From contig CM041200.1 of the NCBI GenBank assembly GCA_023078555.1, positions 3,651,921 to 3,715,920 on the forward strand: 64,000 bases of DNA. Direction: 5' to 3'. The notes beneath the pieces were generated by a model, which made no database searches, was not told the origin of the DNA, and worked only from the letters and a program-made list of their open reading frames with translations. The stretch comes from Ulva prolifera (Eukaryota; Chlorophyta; Ulvophyceae; Ulvales; Ulvaceae). Positions 11,059-23,300 of the stretch are shown piece by piece. Position 1 is the first letter of the stretch. The number at the start of each line of letters is the position of its first letter. Made by a program: the position numbers and the translations under genes.

Positions 11059-12054
11059 TCGTCGGATTCAATAACTTGTAGACTGCGACAAACTGTGTTG
11101 CAGCCATTAGTGCCTGCTGAGCGCAGGATTGCTGGTGATGGCGGCGCTGCATCACTGTTAATTTGGGTGCTGTTTCAACACTAAGCATCTGGCTTGACCA
11201 AAAACCCCTTGTAATCGACTGTGCACCATTGCAGAGCAGCTGCATTGTTTTTAGGAGACCAGATGCTCCAGGATAAGAGGCTATGGAACCAATGGCCCTT
11301 TGCCCTGCGATGCTGGCACACCGGCAGAGTGCCTAGATGCTGACGCTATGCAGCACCATCTTACATTACGACCCAGCAGTTTCGGACGTGGTCTTCTTGG
11401 ACATTTGATGTACGGATCATAGATTCAGTAAAAGGCAAAGACGTCGAAGGCGTCAGTCGCCTGCCTTGAACTGTGTGTGTACATGCAATCCAGATGTCCA
11501 GGTAGCTGTCAGTGCACACATGAAATTTGTTAAAAAACAAACTTCAAGAGAGGAAAAAACAAATGACATGATCATTGGGGCCCGTGCCGTTTGTGTGGGC
11601 AGACCTGGTGTCTGCTCACACCAGCATCGGTTGGTCACTGCCCCTGGTACACTAGGCAGCATGGCCTTTCACGGACACATTGTATTCCGTGCACAACACG
11701 CAGTCATCCTGAGGCCATGAATGGCAGAGAATGATCACTGTGCCTTTTGCGGGCAGTCCAGGACGGATCGTGCAGTCTGCTACAGCGTTCAACATTCTTG
11801 TGCACTTGCATGAGTGGAACACAGACTTACACAGACTTCGCTGCATCTAGACAAAGCAGTTCAACCGACATCCATGCACAATAACTGACTTTGTGTTGCC
11901 AAAGAGTCGCGGAATCCTTCAAAGGTACTCGAATTTACTGTCGCAGAAGGCCGGTACCTGTGACATGGTCACCGCAACGTCGCGCTGATGCGGTATCAAG
12001 CTTACCAGCAGCACGTTCCATGAGGCCGTACACAAGTGCCGGCCCTGTTTTGGT
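11059..12054. other. intergenic, no supported gene
   Basis: Nothing recognisable apart from the REX1-B poly(A) signal at 11210. Short frames at 11466-11720 (+) and 11652-11846 (-) have no motifs. Confidence 0.4.
11210..11214 (+). other. TGTAA poly(A) signal after REX1-B
   Basis: TGTAA 152 bases after the REX1-B stop; the first such word downstream of either REX1 reading frame. Confidence 0.4.
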
Positions 12055-13215
12055 ATGGTTCAAAATCGCAAGGCCACTGCTCAGCACAGCATGCAGAGGA
12101 GAAGGCTCGCCTGGCGTCGCGACGACAATCCTTCTTTATTAGAGGCACAGCGTAATGACCGATTCGCGATGCCAGAAGAAACACTAGAAGCGCTTGTTGA
12201 TGGACGATTGGATCCATACCCAACTTCGTTAGGTTCCTCGGCGTTGCTCGCTAGTGCTTGTCCGCTCTGTTCATATGCCATGACAACGTCAGCCTGCGCT
12301 CCGTATCTCTGCTGTCCGTGTGGACATAGCATATGTTTGCGATGTGCTCCCAAATTATCAGCAGATGGTTCACGATGCCCTAGCTGCAACGCTTGCGTGG
12401 TGTGCACATACCCCAATGTTGCCCTTCAGCAGGTCTTGGCAAGTGACGCAGCAACGAATGACGATTACCACAATGGACGTGTCCAAAGTGTTGCACCACA
12501 TACTAAGCCACCATCGTCCTTAACGAAGGACTTCGCCAGGTGTGTTTCTATCTGTTTGCTGGGCTGGGTGAGTAGTTTTCGCTGGATGCAAGTACAGCGG
12601 CAACTACCGTCACTCCAAGATGCACCACCCGGATCAGTATCACCACCTGAAGCGAATGCTTGCATAGCCATCTTCGACTGCAGCTGTCCAGGAAAGCGCT
12701 GACAGCACACCTACAGTCTCTGGTGTCGTGGCGGCAACCTGGTATCGGACGTAACGTCGCATCAAATTGCAGGATGCAACATGACCATGTCAAGCAGTCT
12801 GTGTTGCTGGGAGCTCTGCAGAGCAACATTAGTGCTTTGACAAAGGCATTGGCATCGTGCCATGAGGAGGCATCATCAGGCAAAGCTGTTATGGCACGCC
12901 TGAAGAACGAAGAACACGGCATCCGTAAGCAGTATGCATCTCCTCCACACCGCACCTCATAAATTTCGCAGAATACTCCTGAAAAGGCAGCGCAATGCAA
13001 CATGCAGAATGATCAGCTTGAATGCGCAGTTAGAGAGAGTCATACAGGAAACTCAACAGCAACAGCACAGCCTCGCCCATTCTCAGCGGGAGGAGAAACG
13101 TATCACTGCAGAGCTCACAGATACCCAGGCGGCCATAGGTCCACTGCAGCAAGACGTCGACAAGTTGCACTATCTGCTGCAAGGAGCAATAGAACTCGAC
13201 ACAGGGGCTGCATAG
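12055..13215 (+). CDS. C3HC4 RING-finger protein with C-terminal coiled coil
   Basis: Three exons (12055-12539, 12692-12931, 13008-13215) join in phase to 310 residues. A canonical C3HC4 RING is formed by Cys69, Cys72, Cys89, His91, Cys94, Cys97, Cys108 and Cys111, so the protein is probably a ubiquitin E3 ligase. The rest is helical and heptad-like: LLGALQSNISALTKALASC in exon 2, then AQLERVIQETQQQQHSLAHS, then QREEKRITAELTDTQAAI and QDVDKLHYLLQGAIEL in exon 3, a likely dimerising coiled coil. I cannot assign it to a named ligase; RING followed by coiled coil is a common layout. The donor GTATGC at 12932 is needed to keep exon 3 in frame. The ATG at 12055 is the first in the open frame, but an upstream exon is possible. 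Confidence 0.75.
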
Positions 13216-15067
13216 CTGGACCTGAACCGGGTACTATGTGTCTGCAGGGCCTTGCTTGCACGTACCTGAGAGGAACAGGTCGGCTCCTGGGACGACCTGC
13301 GCAACAGCAATGGCAGCAAGGGTGGCACCACATATTTTTTGGGCGTGGAAAATGGCACCTGGGAAATGCAGGACTCAGCTCAGGATCAGTCCTGCAACCC
13401 TGGCGGCAACAGTATTGATTGCATCATAAGAACAGGGCCACAGCAAGGATTCTTTTCCGCATTGAATATGCAGATATGCCAGGGTAGGGTGTACTCATGC
13501 GCCACCATACACAATTTGATAACGCCAATCGAGCATGACACCACACCCAAAGGCGTCAGCGTCAGCGCGGTGAATCACAGGCACACATGCGATCACTCTG
13601 GCTTTTTCTTCTGCCGCATCGCGGGCCACACACAGCTACCACAGCAGCAATGCACGACTGGCTGCCACATCGTGCTGAGCGTACCTAAATGGAAGACCTG
13701 TCAGAGATACACAGCTCTTTTGACAGAGTTGGTGAAACACAATGATGAAAGCACAATGCAGGCTTCGGCCGTAGAGTATTATGTAGGTCAAACAGGAATA
13801 CTTTTGGCATGCATGCACCCATACAAAAATGCCTATGGAAGGAAAAGTAGGTGTTATGATCGCTGGAGGAACTTAATTCAGGACTGCTCCCATTGCCAAC
13901 ACATTTATGCGCACTCGGCATTCAATTGTCGTTGATCCGCTTGCAACACTCTGGAATGACGTGTGACCAAGGTGACAGCCTCCGGTTTGAGCGATGTTGG
14001 GACATGGGCGTGGGACATGGGCGTGCCTGGGTCATCAACTTCGAGGTCCAATGCGCATGATCCAGCGCACTTATGCCAATGGCACGAGAGGGGTTTCCCC
14101 GACCACCTGGTGACGATCACACAAAGCGGCACTGGGGACGGTGTACTCAAGATTTGCTCAATTGCATAATTGCAATTGCTGCAAGGAATATCATGTGATG
14201 TCCACGCGAGTTTGTAGAACAGAAGGGATTTGCTGAGGCACGACACCCATCCGCTGCTGTGTACCGAACACGAGCGGACAACGTCCAAAACGTCCAATTT
14301 CACCCCACAAGTTCCATCTGTTCTGCACCATCTTGCCGCCATCTTTTTGTTGCATGCTGCCCGCAAGCATTGCTGCTGGTACACAGGCAGCATTCATGAC
14401 GATAGTTGTTATAGAAGTGTGCGACGACACTGATGCAGAAAATACACTTGCACGACGAGTGTGCTGCTTCTATCGCGTGATACGTTTTCAAGCGGTCGTT
14501 GCATGGCACGGCATCGAAGAGGTGCATGTGGCCATATTTGCTACGGCAAGACGGCAGCCCTCAGGAAGAACGTTATGCATGACGCCGTGTTCTGTGGTGG
14601 GTCCATGCACAGCACTTACAGATGGTAGACTGTACGACCTCTGTAAGCAGCGTAGGTCTGCTGTGGATCAGCTGACTTGATCGAACTCGACATTATTCTC
14701 GGGCTGTTTCTGCTCATGTTATCCTGACCGGACTGCCCTTACATTTCCTGGCCTATCAGACAGCACTTGTCTATCCGTGTTGAGCCTAGCTAGGGCTCTG
14801 CATTTCTCGACCAATAAAGCATAATGTAACGCAGCAGCGCAGAATTTGTCTGCCAATGTATGGTAAATGTACAAGTAGCTCCGTTCACCACGTCGCAAGA
14901 GTTGAGTCTGTGGAGTGCTTGCAGCGTTCTAATGCCGACTCCACTGTACCAGCAGCCCCAGTTCTGTGATGCATGTTTCGAGGTTCTTGGCTCTTTCCTC
15001 AGCTCGAGATGAAACTTGCGAATGGGGTTGATGTGCGCTGTAGCTTGCCTGAAGTGCATGCTTCGTT
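13216..15067. other. mostly non-coding interval with one possible small ORF
   Basis: The plus frame at 13339-13935 is long (198 codons) but has no recognisable features and no splice partner. A 13-base tandem pair (GGGACATGGGCGT twice) lies at about 14002-14028. A possible 68-residue minus-strand protein is listed separately. Confidence 0.4.
14191..14397 (-). CDS. possible small unknown protein (68 aa)
   Basis: A single-exon frame from ATG 14397 to the stop at 14191. The peptide starts with a hydrophobic, weakly targeting-like stretch (MNAACVPAAMLAGSM) and continues with KMVQNRWNLWGEIGRFGRCP. I recognise no family. It may be a real small protein or a chance frame; only its composition supports it. 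Confidence 0.25.
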   Translation of the reverse strand: MNAACVPAAMLAGSMQQKDGGKMVQNRWNLWGEIGRFGRCPLVFGTQQRMGVVPQQIPSVLQTRVDIT

Positions 15068-16935
15068 ATGCAGGATATGATTGAACCCAGTCCAGAGTGC
15101 TTGCATCACAATCTGAATGAAGCATCCACCCAAACAGCTGCATGCTTCATGGAGGACTGCGAAACACAGGCTCCCATGCAGAACTCTGTTGCTGTCGAAG
15201 CATGCACTGCATGGGAGGTGAACGGGCATGAAGCAGAGTCCATAATGCGATTTTTGGAAAGTGAAGAGACAATGTGCGATTGCCATAATGAAATTTGAAT
15301 TTTCCCTAGTCTAATTAGATACTGTACATTGTTGAACAGTACAGGAAGATAAGTGACAGCCTGAGCAACGTGTACATGCAATCTGAATATACACTCTCGG
15401 CATTTGACACCAGCCAGGGACATGAAAATAAAGAGAACCTGGTAGCCACCCACATTGCATGGCATCCGAACGCAGTCTCTATCGCTGTCACACTAGGAGT
15501 GCAGCAGCCAGCGGCGTTCTGCACCCATGGCGGAGCACTGGCTATATGGAACCTTACCAGTGAGAAGTTTCAACCTGCGTCACCTCAGCTCCGTCTGGAG
15601 GCAGAATGCGCATTGCAGACAGCTGCATATCATCCTCATTTCCCAGCACTGATTGCCGCTGGAACAGCGAATGGGGGAGTCTATGTGTGGAATCTGGCCA
15701 ATGATCATGAAGACTTGGAAGTAGGAAGAAGTGCATCTTCAAGTAATGACACCATGCACTTGAGGTCCATCAAACGTATTGCGTGGGTCTACAGCCATGA
15801 TGAAGCATCACGGCATTCTGAGCATTCGAAGGCCTTCCTTGTGTGCACAGTTGGCAGGTGCGATCGATGATCTCGGTTTTGGAGGAGTTTTTGTACCCAT
15901 GGAACACATGCACTCGCTTTGCAGAGAAGGGAGAATTCTAATCTGGAAATGGCATGCATGTCAGCAGCCTATTTCTGGGATGGCGGTGCTGGGCACCGGT
16001 CTGAGTGCCCCGGTACCCTTGTCGTGTGCAGCATTTCCACAGAATCACAGCCTGAAGAACATGCCGCAGGCACCTCGATGCACAAAATCTGGAGTGAGTT
16101 ACACCTCCAGAATGGTACATTATTTTCTGGGCTACGATTGCTCACCATGTCTGTAACCTGCAGGTAGATTCATCTTTCATTGTTGGATCGCACGCAGGAA
16201 CGATATATGAATGTGGGCTCGCCCTCCAGTCAGCTGACCAAAAGGCCTGGGAAATGCTGAAAGAGGCAAAAGGTATTCCAACGGGCCTGCTGAGCATCTA
16301 GTCGCATAATTTGCATATTTTCAGATGGTGCAACATGGGCATGCAGGCGAATCGCGACCCAGTGTTTCATGGCGAGCAGCGAACACAGCCGGGACGTTGC
16401 TATTGCCAAAACAGCCCCACGTTGGTGAAGTCAGCGCAGTGTGTTATATTCCAGAGATGGACGACATGGTCATGACAACTGGGTCGGATGGCCGAGTCAG
16501 GCTGTGGACTTCTGGGTGCCAGGAGATATGCATGGTTGAGCCGTTTCCACATGGGATCACATCGCTTTCCATCTGCCCATACAAGCCATCCATCTTTGCG
16601 GTGCGCAATAGTCCATGGCGGGAGAGTCTTGCAGCGAGGCAGCAGTGGGAATATGATGGGCGTGCGATTTGCAGGTGGCTTCTGAGGGCGGACAACTTTC
16701 TTTGTATGACCTGAGCATTGACACCTCGTTCGCACTGCAGACCGTGTCAGTGGGTACTGAGGACGAGGCTGTTGCCCATATCTCGTTCAGCCCTCCAGCA
16801 GCTGGCCCCAAGTGGGTGGCTGTGACATCCAGGGACACTGTCATCCTCATGCGTGTTGGTGACCGCCTGATCCGAAACGGTCGTGATTGCCAACGTGGCA
16901 AGCAGTTCCTGCAATCTTTGGCAGACGCCGCTTGA
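15068..16935 (+). CDS. DYNC2I2: WDR34/DYNC2I2-like dynein-2 (IFT) intermediate chain
   Basis: Six exons (15068-15273, 15345-15857, 15925-16093, 16164-16272, 16347-16600, 16675-16935) give 503 residues in phase, close to the usual size. This WD40 protein is an intermediate chain of cytoplasmic dynein-2, the retrograde motor of intraflagellar transport. The N-terminal part has a light-chain-binding style segment (EASTQTAACFMEDCETQ). WD blocks follow: HIAWHPNAVSIAVTLG, AAYHPHFPALIAAGTANGG, GRILIWKW, SSFIVGSHAGTIYECGLAL (the dynein-IC signature), TTGSDGRVRLWTSG and SEGGQLSLYDLS. Donors GTGCGA or GTGCGC are used at 15274, 15858 and 16601. The last residues, CQRGKQFLQSLADAA, fall in a segment duplicated 750 bases downstream. 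Confidence 0.88.
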
Positions 16936-17050
16936 CATACAGCATGCCACAACCTTGATGGCACCGTCAGGATCTCCGCCGTCTGTTTGGCTATCTGACC
17001 CTGAGGACTCTCCTTGACGCATGTGTAGTTCAGCACCAGGTTGTGGCCTT
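16883..17050 (+). repeat. 3' end of the WDR34 gene, source of a local duplication
   Basis: This covers the last 17 codons and early 3' region of WDR34. It matches 17638-17810 over most of its length, including GTGGCAAGCAGTTCCTGCAA and the later CATGTGTAGTTCAGCACCAG. Confidence 0.8.
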
Positions 17051-17637
17051 ACCCATTTCACTCCTGTGGAGATTGGACGCTTCTGTGAAGCTGCCCAGGT
17101 GGTGCGACATGAGGACACATGCAATAATGGCCCCCTGCGCAGGAGTCTCTGGTAGCAGCAGTGTCACCGCAGATCCGCTGCAAGGCAGAGTACATCACGT
17201 GCCACAGAAACAAAAGAAAAAACCGTTTGAGGCGGGGGTTGAACGTGAGTCCACAGGTGTCGTGCGGGGGTGTAGCTTGCCCAGTGAAGAACCGGAGGAG
17301 ATGCAGGAAAGCTCGCGGCAGATTAAAGCAATATATTGATCTGCACAATAGCTTGCGATGTTAAATACTCCGACGAGGAAGTGTGTCGCTGAGTTATGAG
17401 CAAGAAACAATTATGGCAGGCTGCCAGCAGTCTCGAAATTTTGTAGAGCAGGCCTCAGAGCTGTTTGCCTGACGATTCACGAGCATCATTGTCATGCCCG
17501 CCTACGCATCAACTGCGGCTTCAACGCACCCATTTCGATCTTGCCACGCTATTCAGATGTTGTTGCTGAAGGCAACGGGCAGTGCATGACATCGGTAGCT
17601 TCCGTTGAACCCGTCAGTTCACCTCGCGTGCACAACT

Positions 17638-17810
17638 TGATTGTCAACGTGGCAAGCAGTTCCTGCAATCGTTGGCGAACGCCGCTTGACATACAACTTT
17701 GCTGGCAACGTCAGAATCTCCACCGTCTGTTAGGTTATTCCACCCTGATGACTCTCACGCATGTGTAGTTCAGCACAACGCATGTGTAGTTCAGCACCAG
17801 GTTGCGGCCT
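17638..17810 (+). pseudogene. diverged copy of the 3' end of WDR34
   Basis: The copy retains the same reading frame through the same stop: DCQRGKQFLQSLANAA against DCQRGKQFLQSLADAA in the gene. Upstream of this peptide the frame soon meets a stop, so only the 3' end was copied. The 3' flank is also similar, with a 20-base word doubled at 17757-17798. It could be a gene-end pseudogene or, less likely, an alternative last exon. Confidence 0.7.
17757..17798 (+). repeat. tandem duplication of a 20-base unit
   Basis: Two adjacent copies of ACGCATGTGTAGTTCAGCAC lie inside the WDR34-end copy. The matching gene segment has only one, so this duplication arose after the copy was made. Confidence 0.85.
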
Positions 17811-17854
17811 CCTGCTCTAAGGTCGTGGATCTGCCTCACATGTGTCACCTATAA

Positions 17855-18358
17855 TCTACACATGGCTAGGTGTTTCCCTACACCTCCATGTATGGTCTTC
17901 CTGTTGTAAGTGTTGGTCTGCGCTGCAAGGTCAAAGTTACCCCTCTCTATGGCATCCTGCCTCAGGTCGAGGAGCACTTGGCATTGTCTGGACATGCTTT
18001 CAAGGAGTGTTCACATCAATTTGCCGCCTAATATACATTCCAGGATGTGTGCACCTACTCTGGCCATGGCCCTCCCTGCTCTGAGTCATTGACTTGGGGA
18101 TGCAGCATATCTGACTCTTGGACCGCCATAGAGCGCACAATCAGACACATGAGATGAACTGTCATTATCTGCAGCAAGCTTCAGAGTGGGTTTGAGTGGT
18201 TCTTCGCTGGAAGCTGTGGCCGCATGTGATGTGTGAACGCCATGAAAACTGGCAGGAGACCTGTTCCTACAGTGCGTCAGCGTTGCTACTTGCAGTTGGA
18301 CGAACGTGGCCTTGTTCAGAAAAAGGATGGCGATTTAGAGGTTATTCCTTTCCTTTGA
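17855..18358 (+). CDS. coding-like islands, unknown protein
   Basis: Three plus-strand islands read like protein and are bounded by plausible splice signals: about 17870-18020 (PVVSVGLRCKVKVTPLYGIL, then PQVEEHLALSGHAFK), about 18172-18235 (SKLQSGFEWFFAGSCGRM), and a terminal piece 18296-18358 after TTGCAG (LDERGLVQKKDGDLEVIPFL and stop). I could not connect them with certainty or name a family. They may be a small gene between the WDR34 copy and repeat C, or remnants of one. Confidence 0.3.
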
Positions 18359-18597
18359 TCTATCAGACTATTTGCAGCTGCCTATCTCATCTGGCGGATT
18401 GCTAAGTTGAAGGCATGCTGGACGCATCGACGAGTGACGCACACGTCATCCACATGTTCCCTATGCATCGATGTGGCCACCAGCTCAGAGACCCAGGGTT
18501 TTCCAATCGCAGGTGCCAGAGGTGGTACGATGAGCTGTGCTCTTGTATCATGGAGTCTTGCAGAGGCTTTGAGCGTAGCATGATGCGCAAGTTTCTC

Positions 18598-18962
18598 GTG
18601 AGACTTCTGCGGTCATCCAGGTACAATGCTCAGTGCATATGCGGTCTGCTGTGTCGTCAATTACTCTCGTGTACCAAGCACTGACTGAGCAACACTGTGT
18701 TTGAAAATCGTTGGCAGATCATGCCGCCAGGTCCACGTCCTTGAACACTGGGGGCGTTTACATTGCAAATTTACACATCTGCCTGCTCTGTTCAGTTGCA
18801 TGTTTACAATCAAAGGTACCCACCGTGCTATAGCTGTTACCAACGGTCCAAGCTATGGGCATAAGTATGTTGCACTCTGGGTGTAGACTACAGCGTCGAT
18901 GTGCGTCACGTTTTGATTGGCGTCGGGCATGCTGGCGAGGCCTGCTGTGTCCGTGTTTCGGT
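18598..18962 (+). repeat. dispersed repeat C, copy 1
   Basis: About 365 bases align with 31182-31537 at roughly 75-80% identity by eye, in the same orientation. Shared landmarks include CTGACTGAGCAACACTG, CTGCCTGCTCTG.TCAGTTGCATG, GCACTCTGGGTGTAGACTAC and AATGTGCGTCACGTT-type words near the end. The match ends on both sides without obvious terminal repeats or target-site duplication. Confidence 0.8.
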
Positions 18963-20375
18963 CAGTCAACAGCCCTTGGTAGGACCGCCACGCGTTTTAC
19001 TGCACCACTCGTGCAGACAAGTCAGTGTATTGCATACCCTCATACACACGCGCAATAGCTCAACACAGGAGATCCTCACAATTTCTTCCTCTCTACTCTG
19101 GGGGGCGATCCCATAGGAGGCAACCCTATGCACGCGATCTGCAGATCGATCCGTGCATGTATGTACAGTATGCACTTGTATCACCTGTCACCACACTGCT
19201 GCCCGCAGACTCATGCATTGTGACAATCCAAATTAAAGCAGGCTATGTCTCATTGAAGTCGTCTTCATCACGAACAATTTGCAAAGGAGGACCGGGCAGC
19301 ACTTAGGTGAAACCATCTCCCAGGTGGTTGACAGCAACAACCCAACCTACCTGCATCTCATCCATCTGGACATACCCCCGCGGGGCCCCGCACTTGCAAA
19401 GAACGCCGCACAGGAGTGTGCTTGGACCTATCTTTGGACAGAGCACTTACAGCAGTGGAAACAGAGATCACAGGAAGCATGATCGATCAAGTGCCTATCT
19501 GGAGGTAACGACACAAGCTGAACTCGGCCGAATAATAGCACCTCGGTCACGGGTGATCACGTCGCTGAGAAAATTCCAGCAGATGGTGTGATGGCAGAGT
19601 TGTGGAGGACGCTTGTGTGCTGGACAATCTGCAGCAGGTCGAGCCGATGTTGTATGCATGTCAGTCTCTGGCAGGTGGGATCATGCTTGTAACATCTCAG
19701 TTGCAGGCGCTTGTACCGGCTTTGTCCACGATGTTGGTGCTGCTAGATGTTGCCAGATGGGTCGGTGTGTCACTCATGTGACCACCGCTACGTGCTGGTG
19801 CCACATGTCCTAGCAAATATGCCGTAATGTGTGGTTGATGTGATTTTCGGGTACCCAACGTTCAGCTAGAGTGATCAGGTGCGCAAACTCTCTACCTCAC
19901 ATGTTGAGCACCGGTTATCAGCTGAAACTTGGATGTAGGCCGATTCAAAGAGGTGGATCACGAAGGTGACTATCGCACGTCGGGGCTGGGTTATCAACTC
20001 CTTGCCAGCCAATGGCGCGTCATCATATTGCAGGGTCATAAGATTGCGCACAATAGTTACATGTGATGTCATCCATTCAGAAAGAACATAGTGCACCTGC
20101 ATGCCTCGCAGGCAGTCTGGATCTCTGTCACACACCAGAGCATCACCAGCAACTAGTGGGTTCATCTTTGGAGGTGGTGCGATACATAGCCCAGCACTGC
20201 ACCGGCGGCGGTCTCTGCATGGCGGTCTACACATGTGCGGCAGTCTGTATTAGGGGAAAGAATCCATGGTGGACATGTGGGGTCGGGTCTGCGGTCAGCT
20301 TCAGCCGTAATCTCAAAGCATTCGACAATCCAGTAACAGTACAATCCTATACTGTGACTGGATTGTCACCTGTAC
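18963..20375. other. intergenic before the 3' end of SecA
   Basis: One coding-like frame (19242-19482, listed separately). The rest shows no gene. A TTACA at 20057-20061 (TGTAA on the minus strand) could be the SecA poly(A) signal. Confidence 0.4.
19242..19482 (+). CDS. coding-like exon, unknown protein
   Basis: The frame opens after an AG at 19240-19241 and runs to a stop at 19482. It reads LIEVVFITNNLQRRTGQHLG, then ISQVVDSNNPTYLHLIHLDI, then AAQECAWTYLWTEHLQQWKQ. The composition is protein-like but I know no matching family and found no start codon or upstream exon. It could belong to a degraded element. Confidence 0.25.
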
Positions 20376-23300
20376 TTATGCAAGCAGGTCATGCGAGGCT
20401 AAAGTGACAAAAACATGTCTGATTGCAACACCAGGCACTTGGCTGAACTGCCGCTTGAATACACCTGCCAGGCGTGCCTTGTACTCCACATCCGGGTCCA
20501 GCTGCCCCAATGCATCCAAGCCCTGAGTGTGCTGCAGCACCTGCTCTGCCTGCACAAAAGGACACAGGACGCCATCAAGCAGGCAGAAGATATACATGAT
20601 ATACTGGAAAGGGTTGAGCATGGGTGGTCCAGATGCTGTGACCCAAGAAGCAGTGGCACCGGCGGCCTGCGCCGTGCAAAAGGTGATGCCCTCACGAACT
20701 GCAGCTTCAGATTGAGCTGGTGCATTGCAGGGTATGCAGTGAATTGTAAACCTGTAATCAGTCGATGCCGATGCATGATTCTGGCAACTTGCTTTTTGCC
20801 TGCAGGTGTACACTGAGCCAGAGAGTGTGAGCTCACCCGGATGACACTGCCCCAGGCCCTGTCCAGGGCAGCAAGCAGGGGGCCCCTCAGGAGGGAGCTG
20901 TCGAAGCAGGCCCCTTCAACCATCATGTTCCGCTGAACAAGCCTGGCAACCAGCAGTTGCGCGAGGTACTCTGTCAGGGCCTCAGCCTGCACCGCAAGCA
21001 ATACTGCAACACAAAGCAGGGCGCCTAGAGGCATCTTGTGTGTACCAGGACAAAATCGGAGCAGAGATGCATCATGAGTGAGTGATCTGTGCGCCCCTCC
21101 CCCTCCTCCTCCCACGGTGCAGACCAACCAGACATTTGGTAGAGGTGTGATTCCTGATTGATGGTGAACATATACTTTGGGGAAACTTTTTCCGTTCGTC
21201 CTGCCTTTCAACAGCGGCACACAAACAATCCCGGTCCACTGCATCACCTGCAACGTGCACTGCAGAGGCACAGAGGAGAGAAAACATGCCTCTATCCATT
21301 CCCAACATATACGTAGTGCTGTCTGTGTGCACATGGCTGTCTAAAGCAGAGTCGTCTGGATCAGAGATCTGTCCAGCCACCAGGTCCTACAATGCTCTGG
21401 AGGCATCTTGCAAACAGGCATCACTGCATACCCCGTTAGCAGCAGGCCGGTGCTACTGACAAGCTGCTCAGAACGTAGTGATGACAACGCCTGCAGCAGC
21501 ATCAGCAGCGGCCGCTTCTTCTGTGAACATGCAATCACCGCCATCACAACGTCACCAGCACCAGCCTGAATCTGGTCACGCTAGCAGCCCCGACACAGCC
21601 CACGCTGGGCACCCAGAGCGAGATCAACACCTGTTTCGAGTAGCGGCCCTTCCACTGAGACGGCTGTGCCAAGCCTCCGAGCGCCCTCAGTAGCCGCGGA
21701 CCCTGGGGCTCCCGAGCACTGCTCGCCCTGTTGGAGGCATACCACAGCTCCAGAGCTGGGACGTCGGAGCCCGGGTACGGCAGCACCCCGCCCCCCCGCT
21801 CACAGAACGCCTGCAGTGACGCGGCCACGACGTCGTCCATCACCTCCAGCTCCACAAGCCCGGGCACCTCTGCACACGGCCACGACACTCACGGCCGCCA
21901 CACAGAATGCACCATATGCGTGCGACCTGCCACGGCACAGCTGCTGCAGTCCACTCATACCGGTCCGGCCGCAGCCCCGCCCCACGATCGCAGGCGTGGA
22001 GCGCACGGATATCGGCAGCTGTTAGCCCCCTGCTACGGTACAAACCTACGAACATGCCTCCAAACAGGAACACAGAAGGGCACTCGCGGGGCAGCTCACG
22101 CAGCAGCGTCCATCAGCGCACCCATCACGGTCGAATTGACCAGCCGGTGTAGCTGCATGTCCAGCGCGGCGAGGTGCCACCGCCGCGGGTGCCGCCGCGC
22201 GTCCACCACCGCCTCCAGGCCCGGCCGCCCAGCCACGTCCAGCGCCGCCGGGTCCGCCGGGTCGACGCTCCGCTCTGTTAGCAGCTGCGGCAGGTAAAGC
22301 ATGAGGAGCTCTTGGTAGAGCTCTAGGAGGCGGCCGCGGTCCGCAAAGAGGGCGGCGGCGCGTAGGCGCTCGTACAGGGTACGCCAGACATCGAGAGTGC
22401 GGTCGAGCTTGATGCTGTTGCGCAGCTGCGCGTCTTCGTTCTGCAGCCGCATGCGCAGGTGCACGGTCATCAGGTTCTCGAAGACGGACTCGAACATCAT
22501 GTCGCTTGAGCCGGCGACTCCGGGGATGCGCCTGCATACACCCGCCGCTGCGTCCACTTTTTGTGGAGAGACGGCTGCACGCTAAGCTCGGCTGATGCCT
22601 AGGTCTGCGGTCCGCCACAGCGGGAAGATTGAAGCACAGGGGAAGCATGTGGCTGCACGCGCCATGCTGCCGTGTTCCCGGATCGCTGCATCGGGTAGCA
22701 TTCGGGGCAGCCAGGATGGCCGCACGTCATCTCCATGTTTGCGACCGTGCTGTGCTGTGTCACCAAATACAGCCATGCAATATACATACATACAGTCATG
22801 CATACAACATACATACATACAGTCAGTGTGGTAAGGTGAACCGTGCTTTGTTTGTGACGAATGCTCTGCGCCGGTTGAGTGTGGCGTTGTGCAAGGGGAA
22901 TGCTCTTGTGCTCCGTGCGGGGCTTCAATCTTTGGCTGGCATCACCGGCCGAGCTGTGGTACGCGCTCGTATGCGGCCTAGTGCCATGACTGTGTGAGTG
23001 GATTTGCGTGTGTGTTCCTGGCGATGGCTCGCTGCCCGGCCTGTGTCCTTTGTAACTACATACAGTCATGCATACATATGTGTGCATGTACATCAGCACT
23101 CTCACAGCGCTCAGCTCGGCACATGCATTGACGAACAGGGATCTAGGGGTGTGCGCCCTGGTGCTGGCAGGCCGATGTTTGTGTTGCACATGAAGCAGCG
23201 GCGTTCAAGCTCGAAAGCTCGAGATGTCCGTTCACTGACGCTGCAAAATCCGTGCTGCTGTTCCGCAACGCAGCGGCCCGCTGCGATGCGACCGATCAAA

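Noticed and set aside
13685..13921. Minus-strand frame with VFLFDLHNTL, resembling motif I of HAD phosphatases
   Set aside because: The second catalytic Asp is His, no further HAD motifs follow on that strand, and no splice partner was found.
13339..13935. Open frame of 198 codons on the plus strand
   Set aside because: No start context, domain or neighbouring exon; composition looks random.
21666..22297. Long plus-strand frames, Ala/Pro/Arg-rich
   Set aside because: They are antisense shadows of GC-rich SecA exons.
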